Below are positions 1 through 6,354 of a stretch of DNA of 21,403 bases, piece by piece. The translations under genes and the position numbers were made by a program. The notes under the pieces were generated by a model. It was not told the origin of the DNA, made no database searches, and saw only the letters and a list, made by a program, of their open reading frames with translations. How positions within the stretch are numbered: the stretch's first letter is position 1; the number at the start of each line of letters is the position of its first letter. The DNA comes from JBHIEE01 sp046760445 (GTDB taxonomy: Bacteria > Acidobacteriota > Aminicenantia > JdFR-78), in the NCBI GenBank assembly GCA_046760445.1, contig JBHIEE010000042.1, positions 1 through 21,403 on the forward strand. Reading direction: 5' to 3'.

Positions 1-294
1 TACACCAGAAACAACTAACGCCATCACTGCTGATAAAGGATCAAATTGAAAGGAGAGATTAACCTTGAAATTTCCTGCTTGAATCCAAGTAAATAAATTT
101 TTAACCAAAGGATAACTTTCAGGTCCAATTTTAAGTAGACCAAAGAATGAGATAGTTGAAAAAATAAAAGAAAGTAAGACTGTTAAGCAGGCTAAATAAG
201 AAATAAGCTTTTTAGATAATTTCCTTCCAAATAGAGCTAAAATTAATGAACCAAATCCAGGAAAAAAAGGAATTATCCAAAAATATTCACTCAT
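1..294 (-). CDS. nuoL: NADH-quinone oxidoreductase subunit L, N-terminal part (cut by window start)
   Basis: The first 98 codons of a complex I antiporter-like subunit; the rest lies beyond position 1. NuoL is a large inner-membrane subunit that takes part in proton pumping coupled to NADH or ferredoxin oxidation. The visible part has a hydrophobic first helix (YFWIIPFFPGFGSLILAL), a basic loop (GRKLSKKL), a second helix, and then the stretch NLSFQFDPLSAVMALVVSGV. This matches the family pattern in which an F.lDpLSa.M..vV.gV stretch precedes the antiporter core. It lies directly after nuoJ and nuoK in the usual gene order. The ATG at 294 follows a repeat-filled gap of 79 bases, and the Shine-Dalgarno match is weak (GGGATTAAAG). 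The identification rests on sequence pattern plus neighbours. Confidence 0.9.
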   Translation of the reverse strand, partial: MSEYFWIIPFFPGFGSLILALFGRKLSKKLISYLACLTVLLSFIFSTISFFGLLKIGPESYPLVKNLFTWIQAGNFKVNLSFQFDPLSAVMALVVSGV

Positions 295-311
295 CTTTAA
301 TCCCGTAAACT

Positions 312-369
312 GTAAATCGCAAATCGTGAACTGGAGTCAACCGTTTACAGTTCACAATTTACGATTTAC
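312..369. repeat. Imperfect inverted repeat between nuoK and nuoL
   Basis: Two 22-base arms at 312-333 and 348-369 are reverse complements at 20 of 22 positions, separated by 14 bases. The arms carry the words GTAAATCG and GTGAACTG. A related but not identical palindrome occurs around 9838-9903 and 21067-21136, so this is probably a member of a dispersed intergenic family. In RNA it could form a long hairpin between nuoK and nuoL, which might adjust the ratio of the two proteins or protect the upstream message. That role is inferred. Confidence 0.75.
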
Positions 370-373
370 GAAT

Positions 374-676
374 TTAGCCTTTCATTAAACTCATTTTTTC
401 TGTTTTTACAGTCTTTTTCTGTCTGAAGATTAATAAAATAATTGCTAAACCAACCGAAGCCTCAGCTGCGGCTAAAGTAATCACAAAAAAGACTATTACC
501 TGCCCGGTTAGAGAAGAATGTACTCGGGCGAAAGTAATGAACGCTAAATTAGCTGCATTGAGCAAAATTTCAATAGACATAAACATAGTGATTAAATCTT
601 TTTTGATAAAAAAAGCAATTAACCCTAAAATGAAGAGAATAGCACTCACTACAAGGAAGTAGCTTAAAGGAATCAT
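374..676 (-). CDS. nuoK: NADH-quinone oxidoreductase subunit K
   Basis: A 100-residue membrane protein with three predicted helices (about 5-23, 28-50, 58-84), the usual length of NuoK. It is part of the proton-pumping membrane arm of complex I. The two conserved membrane glutamates are present: E36 in MSIEILLNAANL and E72 in the AAAEAS stretch, at the positions they occupy in the E. coli protein. The start overlaps the end of nuoJ by four bases (ATGA), which points to coupled translation. A 79-base gap holding an inverted repeat separates it from nuoL. Confidence 0.96.
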   Translation of the reverse strand: MIPLSYFLVVSAILFILGLIAFFIKKDLITMFMSIEILLNAANLAFITFARVHSSLTGQVIVFFVITLAAAEASVGLAIILLIFRQKKTVKTEKMSLMKG

Positions 677-1170
677 TTTGCTTGTTTCCTTTTGAGGAGA
701 ACAATCGCTCCTACCAAAGCAGCCAAAATCAGAAGAGAAGTTATTTCAAAGGGATATAGATAATCTGAAAATAGTATGACTCCCAGGTTAAAAGGACTTC
801 CCTTTTTTTCAAGCCCTGTTTGACCAATAATAGAAAAAGTAGAGCTGAAAGTAAAAATAATTTGAATAAAAATTGCCAAACCGAGAATGAGAGCTAGATA
901 GGTAGTCCATTTCTTTTTCTCAGGGGCAATTCCTTTCCTTAAATTTATTATCATTATGACAAACATAAACAAGACAATGATCGCTCCAGCATAAATAATT
1001 ATCTGAACAACGGCAATAAAAGGAGCATCTAAAAGCCCATACAATCCTCCAATTGCCGCGAAAGAAAGAGCTAAAAAAAGAGCATTATACGCCTGATTTT
1101 TGGAAAGAATCATCCCAATAACTGCTCCAATGGCTGTCAAGGCTAATAGGATAAAGATTAAATAAACCAT
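673..1170 (-). CDS. nuoJ: NADH-quinone oxidoreductase subunit J
   Basis: A 165-residue protein with about five membrane helices (about 1-20, 27-46, 52-77, 90-110, 140-160). Family signatures are NALFLALSFAAIGGLYGLL and the IYAGAIIVLFMFVIMI stretch, which corresponds to the helix with a pi-bulge that moves during complex I turnover. It is the first gene of the nuoJKL run. In most bacteria nuoI lies directly upstream, but here the upstream DNA holds a consensus promoter and then an unrelated membrane-protein gene. The ATG at 1170 lies 12 bases below the -10 box and has no Shine-Dalgarno sequence, so translation may start near the mRNA end. Confidence 0.95.
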   Translation of the reverse strand: MVYLIFILLALTAIGAVIGMILSKNQAYNALFLALSFAAIGGLYGLLDAPFIAVVQIIIYAGAIIVLFMFVIMIINLRKGIAPEKKKWTTYLALILGLAIFIQIIFTFSSTFSIIGQTGLEKKGSPFNLGVILFSDYLYPFEITSLLILAALVGAIVLLKRKQAK

Positions 1171-1182
1171 AATAAGTTTCTC

Positions 1183-1211
1183 ATTATATTTTTAGCCCTT
1201 TATGATGTCAA
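1183..1211 (-). promoter_or_regulatory. Perfect-consensus sigma-70 promoter for nuoJKL
   Basis: Read on the minus strand, TTGACA (1211-1206), a 17-base spacer and TATAAT (1188-1183) match the housekeeping consensus at all 12 positions. Only 12 bases separate the -10 box from the nuoJ ATG. The expected transcription start is therefore about five bases before the ATG, giving a near-leaderless message. It shows that nuoJKL is transcribed without nuoA-I directly upstream. Confidence 0.8.
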
Positions 1212-1264
1212 GGAAATTATGGCTTTAATTGGTTTATTTACGGGGTAGTTAACTTAAATATAGC

Positions 1265-1900
1265 TCAGTTGACTCGAGATTTGGGATTCTTTTTGTTTTT
1301 TATAATCTCAGGTAATTTTTTAATGACTGCCCAGAGAAACATTAAAACAAAAGCAGCAATTAAAATCCAGTTTGGAATATTAATTACTTTTCCCGTATAA
1401 GCTAAGATAAAATATCTTGGAGTTCGGCCGATAAATAGCGCTAACAGATACTTATTCTCTGGATAATCACTGGCTGTACTGAGGAATTTGAAAGGATAAA
1501 AAGGAACAGGAGTCAAGGCAGCTGTGACAATCATCAAGAAAGGAGCCCTTGAAAAAAATTTAACAGCTTTCTGGTATAATTTGGTTTCATAATAAAGTTT
1601 TTTAATTGATTTTAACTTAACAACTGAGTTTATTGTTTCATAATCAATAAATCCAGCCAGCGTGGCTGCAATTCCACCGCTGACTGCGACGAAAAGAGGA
1701 TGGTATATTTTCCCGTAATAGAGAAGAACAGGCTCATGAGGAAAGATTGAAATATACAGGTGAGAAATTATAGTATAGAAGAAGTATTTCACTAATCCTT
1801 GATATGAAGGAAAGTATTTCCAAGTCAAGCCAGCAATCACACAGCAGGTCAGAAAAATAAATTCGAAAATTAGCCATTTTTTAGAGAGAAGAAATTTCAT
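1265..1900 (-). CDS. VTT-domain (DedA/TVP38-like) membrane protein
   Basis: A 211-residue integral membrane protein with five or six hydrophobic segments. The central part (about 70-170) has features of the VTT/SNARE-associated fold: a glycine-rich GGIAATLAGF turn near 75, an amphipathic basic stretch KAVKFFSRAPF near 115, then a proline-rich re-entrant segment AALTPVPFYPFKFLSTASDY and GRTPRYFILAYTGK near 160-170. DedA/VTT proteins are linked to lipid carrier or phospholipid transport and membrane homeostasis. The substrate here is unknown. It follows the metal-dependent hydrolase-like gene after 6 bases and has no clear Shine-Dalgarno sequence, so it is probably the last gene of the operon that starts at the DUF362 gene. 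Confidence 0.75.
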   Translation of the reverse strand: MKFLLSKKWLIFEFIFLTCCVIAGLTWKYFPSYQGLVKYFFYTIISHLYISIFPHEPVLLYYGKIYHPLFVAVSGGIAATLAGFIDYETINSVVKLKSIKKLYYETKLYQKAVKFFSRAPFLMIVTAALTPVPFYPFKFLSTASDYPENKYLLALFIGRTPRYFILAYTGKVINIPNWILIAAFVLMFLWAVIKKLPEIIKNKKNPKSRVN

Positions 1901-1906
1901 TGAGAG

Positions 1907-2359
1907 TTAAAAAATCACCAAAAATCGGTAAATAAGGAAGCCAAAAACAGCTAGCTCCGTAATCCAAGCCCATTTTTGACGATAATAACCCAGCCACATC
2001 TCTTTTCCCCAGTATCCAGTGTCTTCCCATAAAGCTAAAGTAAATTTCTTCTGAGAAATAGGCCAGAACAATTTTTGACCAATGGTGCTTCCCAGGTCAG
2101 CCAAATAATGGGAGACCAGACTTATAAAGGTCAATAGGGCGTAACGGGTTGAAAAAGGCAGGAAAAGTAAACTAACTACAATGGCAAAAAGTAGAGTGTG
2201 GGTTATTGAACAATGGAAATCTTCTTTAACTAATTTAGTCTTAATTAAAGCCACATCAAGATTAGGAAGGAAATGGGTTCCAGTTACCACTGAAATTGAG
2301 CCTAAATTCCAGTCATAAGAAGCAATAATTAGACTGATTCCAATGTGACCGAGTTGAAT
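1907..2359 (-). CDS. YdjM/DUF457-like membrane protein, probable ATT start codon
   Basis: A small membrane protein related to the YdjM (DUF457, membrane-bound metal-dependent hydrolase) family. It has the family polar motifs GTHFLPNLDV and HCSITHTLLF, then three or four hydrophobic helices. The first canonical start is a GTG at 2290, but that would begin just before GTHFLPNLD and remove the conserved N-terminal segment. The frame stays open upstream and reads QLGHIGISLIIASYDW, which looks like the normal family start with an early histidine. A perfect AAGGAGG (2371-2365) sits 5 bases before an ATT codon at 2359, so I place the start there, giving 150 residues. The gene begins 13 bases after the DUF362 stop. 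The hydrolase activity of this family is largely a database name, and the true substrate is unknown. Confidence 0.7.
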   Translation of the reverse strand: MQLGHIGISLIIASYDWNLGSISVVTGTHFLPNLDVALIKTKLVKEDFHCSITHTLLFAIVVSLLFLPFSTRYALLTFISLVSHYLADLGSTIGQKLFWPISQKKFTLALWEDTGYWGKEMWLGYYRQKWAWITELAVFGFLIYRFLVIF

Positions 2360-2364
2360 ATTGG

Positions 2365-2371
2365 CCTCCTT
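2365..2371 (-). promoter_or_regulatory. Shine-Dalgarno site that fixes the ATT start
   Basis: AAGGAGG, complementary to the 16S rRNA 3' end, lies 5 bases before an in-frame ATT (2359-2357). No ATG, GTG or TTG occurs in frame at a workable distance; the next is the GTG 69 bases downstream. This supports an AUU start or an ATG-to-ATT change. Confidence 0.65.
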
Positions 2372-2372
2372 C

Positions 2373-3581
2373 TCATTTTACTGTTAAGCGAAGCCACCAT
2401 TTGGGATATCTTGAGATTTTGTAAGCTTTTTCTGGGCATTGTTCGTAACAAAGCATACATCCATTACACTTTTTATAATCAATTCGAGGGTAACTTTGAA
2501 AAGAAATAGCTCCTTTCGGGCAAATTTCAATACATCTCTTCTTGGCCTGGCATAATTTTTTAATTAATTTTGGCTTGGGAAGGTGGAAGCTGGAAAAACT
2601 TTTTAGAAATGGTCTGATATCGTAATTAAATTTGGTTAGAAGAAAGCGGCCAATTTTATATTGAATAATTCCTGTTAAGTAAAAAAATATTTTGCCAATT
2701 GGTCTTTTAAATGGTCGTTTAACATCTTCAATTTTCTCGCCCAAAACGATTATTTCTTTAAGATTACTATGTCCGAGGCCATCTTTTTCTGCCAAAACGA
2801 GATGCTTTACCTCAGAAGGAGAGATGCCCATTACTTCAGATCCGACTGAGTCAACAGCTACTGCATCAAAACCAGCGATGATAAGATTCATTTCTACTGG
2901 TTTGCCCATAGTTGGCCCAAGCCCTTCCTGGCCAATTATCCCATCAATGATAACTAAGTCGGGTTTAACCACTCGATTTAAGTCCACTAAGGCTTGGTGA
3001 AGTCCACTGAGATGCATTTTCCATTTCTCCCTTTGAGGTAAAACACCCATCATATTCTTTAGACCTAAGGTAATAAGAGTCGCATTATGGGTTTTAAGAA
3101 TGGGAAGGCTTATAATAAAGTCAGCCTCAAGCGCCCGACGGGCAATACCCACTTCTTTTAAAGCTTTCGCTCCCTCGATTTGGACACTGATAATTTCTTC
3201 CTGGTCTAAGTCAGCGATTTCCGCATCAGGTAAAAAATCTCTTACTTTAAGAAATTGATATATTTCCTCAGTATCATATTGGTTCCCTGAAGCTTCCCCT
3301 ACCAATATTTCTACCTCCTTGTCTTTTAGAATTTCAATTACTGCTTTTATTAATCTAAAATCAGTTGTTGTGCCTATTGAAGGTGGTTCAGCTCGGATAA
3401 AATTGGGTTTAACCAACACTTTTTTCCCGGCAGTGAGGTCTAAAGGTAATCCTCCAATTAGATTTAAAGCTTCCTCGACAGCTTCTTTGACTTGATCATT
3501 TTTTACCCGAACGATGGAAACTTGGCTGGGAGGCTTTCTTCTCTCTCTCGAGAAATAGTTTTTAGAACCTCTCTTATCCAT
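2373..3581 (-). CDS. DUF362 protein with C-terminal ferredoxin-like domain
   Basis: A 402-residue soluble protein. The DUF362 domain spans about 20-265, with family motifs VLVKPNFIRAEPPS, ADFIISLPILKTH, GLKNMMGVLP and DAVAVDSVGSEVMG. The C-terminal part (340-390) is a double iron-sulfur motif. The second site is complete: C372, C375, C378 and C382 in CNGCMLCYEQCP. The first reads CQAKKRCIEICP, with C344, C350 and C354, but K347 stands where the second cysteine should be. That site may therefore carry a three-iron cluster or none. DUF362 proteins are widespread in anaerobes and their reaction is not known; a redox role is inferred. It is the first gene of a three-gene operon with two membrane proteins. 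The true start could be a few codons further in, near QVSIVRVKN. Confidence 0.88.
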   Translation of the reverse strand: MDKRGSKNYFSRERRKPPSQVSIVRVKNDQVKEAVEEALNLIGGLPLDLTAGKKVLVKPNFIRAEPPSIGTTTDFRLIKAVIEILKDKEVEILVGEASGNQYDTEEIYQFLKVRDFLPDAEIADLDQEEIISVQIEGAKALKEVGIARRALEADFIISLPILKTHNATLITLGLKNMMGVLPQREKWKMHLSGLHQALVDLNRVVKPDLVIIDGIIGQEGLGPTMGKPVEMNLIIAGFDAVAVDSVGSEVMGISPSEVKHLVLAEKDGLGHSNLKEIIVLGEKIEDVKRPFKRPIGKIFFYLTGIIQYKIGRFLLTKFNYDIRPFLKSFSSFHLPKPKLIKKLCQAKKRCIEICPKGAISFQSYPRIDYKKCNGCMLCYEQCPEKAYKISRYPKWWLRLTVK

Positions 3582-3600
3582 CTGTCCCGCTTATTCTGGC

Positions 3601-3630
3601 TCTATACCATAATCCATCTTTGAAAGTCAA
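3601..3630 (-). promoter_or_regulatory. Candidate promoter for the DUF362 operon
   Basis: On the minus strand, TTGACT (3630-3625), an 18-base spacer and TATAGA (3606-3601) lie 19 bases before the ATG at 3581. The match is good at -35 (5/6) and moderate at -10 (4/6). Confidence 0.4.
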
Positions 3631-3707
3631 GTGAAATTGCCAAAGCTCTCACTAATTTTAGTGCAAAAATATTGGAAGATAAATTATTTTACAAAAATCA
3701 AAAATTC

Positions 3708-3736
3708 TTGACTTTCGAATGATTGAATTAGATAAT
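3708..3736 (+). promoter_or_regulatory. Candidate promoter for rpiB-glyA, near-leaderless
   Basis: TTGACT (3708-3713), a 17-base spacer and GATAAT (3731-3736) match 10 of 12 consensus positions. The rpiB ATG at 3748 follows only 11 bases later and has no Shine-Dalgarno sequence. The expected transcript would start about four to six bases before the ATG. The -10 box also covers the only alternative upstream start (TTG 3736), which argues against that start. Confidence 0.6.
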
Positions 3737-3747
3737 TGATTGAGAAA

Positions 3748-4197
3748 ATGAAGATTGCTTTAGGCTCTGATCATGCTGGGTTTGAACTTAAGGAAAAAAT
3801 AAAAGATTACCTTACCAGCAAAAAAATTAGATTTAAAGATTTCGGCACTTTTTCTCTGGAATCAGTCGATTATGTGGATTATGGGGAGAAGGTTGCTAAA
3901 GCAGTTTCTCAAGGAGAATACGATCGAGGTATTCTGATTTGTGGAACAGGGTTAGGGATGACCATTGTGGCCAATAAGTTCAAAGGGATAAGAGCTGCTC
4001 TTTGTCACAATGAATATACTGCTCAAATGAGTCGGGCTCACAATGATTCAAACATCTTAATCATGGGAGGCCGAGTAGTAGCTGACGAAACTGCTTTTAG
4101 AATAGTTGAAGTGTGGCTTGAGGCTCCTTTTGAAAGAAATAGGCATTTAAGAAGAATAAAAAAAATTTCAAAAATTGAAGAAAAGAATTTTCTCTAA
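3748..4197 (+). CDS. rpiB: Ribose-5-phosphate isomerase B
   Basis: A 149-residue RpiB/LacAB-family sugar-phosphate isomerase that interconverts ribose 5-phosphate and ribulose 5-phosphate in the pentose phosphate pathway. Visible signatures are MKIALGSDHAGFELK at the N-terminus, the catalytic cysteine C65 in GILICGTGLGM, and RAALCHNEYTAQMSRAHND, which carries the histidine and arginine that handle the phosphate and ring opening. Length and motif spacing are normal. I chose the ATG at 3748 over the TTG at 3736 because RpiB proteins begin with MKIA-like residues and a promoter covers the TTG. The glyA-like gene follows after 32 bases, a pairing seen in many bacteria. Confidence 0.96.
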   Translation: MKIALGSDHAGFELKEKIKDYLTSKKIRFKDFGTFSLESVDYVDYGEKVAKAVSQGEYDRGILICGTGLGMTIVANKFKGIRAALCHNEYTAQMSRAHNDSNILIMGGRVVADETAFRIVEVWLEAPFERNRHLRRIKKISKIEEKNFL

Positions 4198-4229
4198 AAA
4201 TTTTTTAAAATATCAAGGGAGAAATAATA

Positions 4230-5675
4230 ATGCCAGATTTATCTTCTAAAATTGAAGAGCTAATTCACCGAACTGAGAAAAATAATTATTGGCGGCAACA
4301 TCAGTGTTTTAACTTAATTCCTTCTGAAACCACACCCAGCCTTTTGGTAAAGATGTGTGAAATATCTGATCCAGCAGGAAGATATGCTGAACACCGAACA
4401 ATGAAAGGAAAGGAAGTTTATTTTTACCAAGGAACCGATTTTATCAGAGAAGTAGAAATAGAAGCTAAAAAAGAATTAGCCGATTTTTTTAACTGTTCCC
4501 AGATAGAATTGAGGCCAATTAGTGGGCAGATGGCAAATGAGGTTGTTTTTAAAGCAATGGTTAAATTTATAAATCGTGGTCGACCGCCGGATCAACCTTT
4601 AAGAAAAATGAAAGCAGTGATGAATAATGAGTTGACTAAAGGCGGACACCTCAGCTCTCAACCAATGGGTGCCCTTTTTAATTATGTTGAAGAAGATCCA
4701 AAGACAGGGCGTGAAAGGGTAATAAATTTCCCGGTCTCATCAGCCAATCTTTATCAAATTGATACTGACCAATTGGCTTCTCTCCTTAATCAGACAAAAC
4801 CAGAACTCATCATTTTTGGAAAAAGTATGTTTTTATATCAAGAACCAGTAAAATTTGTTTACCAGATAGTTAAGGACTGGAATTCGAGGCCAGTTATTAT
4901 GTATGATATGGCTCATGTGCTGGGACTATATGGAGTTTTTCAAGAACCTCTTCAAGAGGGGGTTGATATAGTCACTGGCAGCACTCATAAAACTTTTTTT
5001 GGTCCTCAGAGGGGGATTATTATTAGTAATATCAATCCAGAAAGTCCTCTCCATAAATTATGGTTAGATATTCAAAGTCGGGCCTTTCCTGGTTCAACCA
5101 GCAATCATCATCTCGGAACATTGCTCGCGCTTCTTTTAGCTGCCTATGAAATGAATGCTTTTAAGGAACAGTATCAGACTCAGGTTAGAAAAAATGCTAA
5201 AGCTTTTGCTAAGTCTTTAAAAAATAGTGGAATTGAAGTTGAAGGAAGTGAATCAGATGGATTCACGGAAACACATCAGGTGGTTATTCGGGTGAAGAGA
5301 TATGGTTTTGGAGAGGAAATAGCCCGCAGACTGGAAGAAAATAACATTATTACTAACTACCAAGCTTTACCAGATGATGAGAGTTTTATTGAATCAAGTG
5401 GCATCAGAATGGGTGTTCAGGAAATAACTCGATTTGGAATGAAAGAAGAAGATTTTGATGTTCTGGCGGGTTACATTGCTGAAGTGATTATCCAAAATAA
5501 AAAGATAAAAGAGAAAATTGCAAAATTCAGACAGAATTTTCTCAAGATGAAATATTGCTTGCCTCTTGAAAAAACGATTCCTTTAGCGGTCAGGATATTA
5601 GCTTCTCTTCTTCCTTCCTCTGATTATGTAAAAATTTTCGCTGATAATTTGGCTGAATTGGTTCATAGTAGGTGA
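4230..5675 (+). CDS. glyA: Divergent serine hydroxymethyltransferase-like PLP enzyme
   Basis: A 481-residue fold-type I PLP enzyme, longer than the usual 415-430 residues of bacterial GlyA. SHMT interconverts serine and glycine and feeds one-carbon units to tetrahydrofolate. Landmarks line up with SHMT: YAEHRTMKGKEVYFYQ near 52-67 in place of YAEGYPGKRYYGG, SGQMAN (99-103), GGHLSS (138-143), YDMAH with D226 and H229, the PLP lysine K254 in GSTHKTFFGPQRG, FPGS near 287, and the carboxylate-binding arginine R393 in SGIRMG. There is an insert around 112-128 and an extended C-terminus. A good Shine-Dalgarno (AAGGGAG) precedes the ATG. It sits next to rpiB, as true glyA often does. The symbol is tentative, and a related aldolase substrate cannot be excluded. 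Confidence 0.82.
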   Translation: MPDLSSKIEELIHRTEKNNYWRQHQCFNLIPSETTPSLLVKMCEISDPAGRYAEHRTMKGKEVYFYQGTDFIREVEIEAKKELADFFNCSQIELRPISGQMANEVVFKAMVKFINRGRPPDQPLRKMKAVMNNELTKGGHLSSQPMGALFNYVEEDPKTGRERVINFPVSSANLYQIDTDQLASLLNQTKPELIIFGKSMFLYQEPVKFVYQIVKDWNSRPVIMYDMAHVLGLYGVFQEPLQEGVDIVTGSTHKTFFGPQRGIIISNINPESPLHKLWLDIQSRAFPGSTSNHHLGTLLALLLAAYEMNAFKEQYQTQVRKNAKAFAKSLKNSGIEVEGSESDGFTETHQVVIRVKRYGFGEEIARRLEENNIITNYQALPDDESFIESSGIRMGVQEITRFGMKEEDFDVLAGYIAEVIIQNKKIKEKIAKFRQNFLKMKYCLPLEKTIPLAVRILASLLPSSDYVKIFADNLAELVHSR

Positions 5676-5714
5676 CAATTCTTTTTAATAGAGGAATTTT
5701 AATAAATTTTTTTC

Positions 5715-5742
5715 TTGCCTTTTACCTAAAAATATTTAAAAT
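5715..5742 (+). promoter_or_regulatory. Candidate promoter for the CDP-alcohol phosphatidyltransferase gene
   Basis: TTGCCT (5715-5720), a 16-base spacer and TAAAAT (5737-5742). The ATG at 5754 lies 11 bases after the -10 box with no Shine-Dalgarno sequence, the same arrangement as at rpiB. Confidence 0.45.
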
Positions 5743-5753
5743 AATAACTTAAA

Positions 5754-6332
5754 ATGAACCAGCCGAGAAAAACTTTTTTTACCTTAGCCAATCAATTAAC
5801 TCTGCTACGAATGCTTCTTATTCCAGGATTCTTACTCTTTATCGCTTACCAAAAAATCAATCTAGCCTTTTATGTTTTTATACTAGCAGGGATAACCGAT
5901 GCCCTTGACGGTTTGGTCGCCCGTATTTGGCGACAGAGAACAACAATTGGAACATTTCTTGACCCAATGGCGGATAAACTTCTTCTTGTTTCTTCTTTTA
6001 TTGTTCTTTCAATTCCAAGTATTAGCCGGCCTAATTTTATTCCTCTCTGGTTAACAATTATTGTCATTAGCCGAGATGTACTCATTGTAGTGAGTGCATT
6101 GATTATTCATTTAGCTACAGGCAAGAGAAATTTCAATCCTTCTTTCTTTGGAAAATTAAGTACTATCTTTCAGGTTATTACTGTTTTCTTTGTTCTTCTA
6201 AATAATTATCTTGTTCGACAGCCTTCTTATTTAAAACTGATTTTTCTAACCACTCTTTTCTTTACCCTGTTTTCTGGACTCCATTATATGTATTTGACTT
6301 TTCAGTGGATCTCAAAATCTCAGCAAAATTGA
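5754..6332 (+). CDS. pgsA: CDP-diacylglycerol-glycerol-3-phosphate 3-phosphatidyltransferase
   Basis: A 192-residue membrane enzyme of the CDP-alcohol phosphotransferase family. PgsA joins CDP-diacylglycerol to glycerol 3-phosphate, the committed step to phosphatidylglycerol. The complete family motif is visible: DG..AR then eight residues, G, three residues, D, three residues, D (in DGLVARIWRQRT followed by GTFLDPMADK, about 52-75). Five or six hydrophobic helices surround it. The N-terminal ANQLTLLRMLLIPGF is typical of PgsA rather than phosphatidylserine synthase. It lies 78 bases after the glyA-like gene with its own promoter candidate. It converges on the exopolysaccharide genes, with 22 bases between stops. 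The exact acceptor is inferred from the family. Confidence 0.88.
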   Translation: MNQPRKTFFTLANQLTLLRMLLIPGFLLFIAYQKINLAFYVFILAGITDALDGLVARIWRQRTTIGTFLDPMADKLLLVSSFIVLSIPSISRPNFIPLWLTIIVISRDVLIVVSALIIHLATGKRNFNPSFFGKLSTIFQVITVFFVLLNNYLVRQPSYLKLIFLTTLFFTLFSGLHYMYLTFQWISKSQQN

Positions 6333-6354
6333 ATAATTTAAATGGGAGGAGAAT

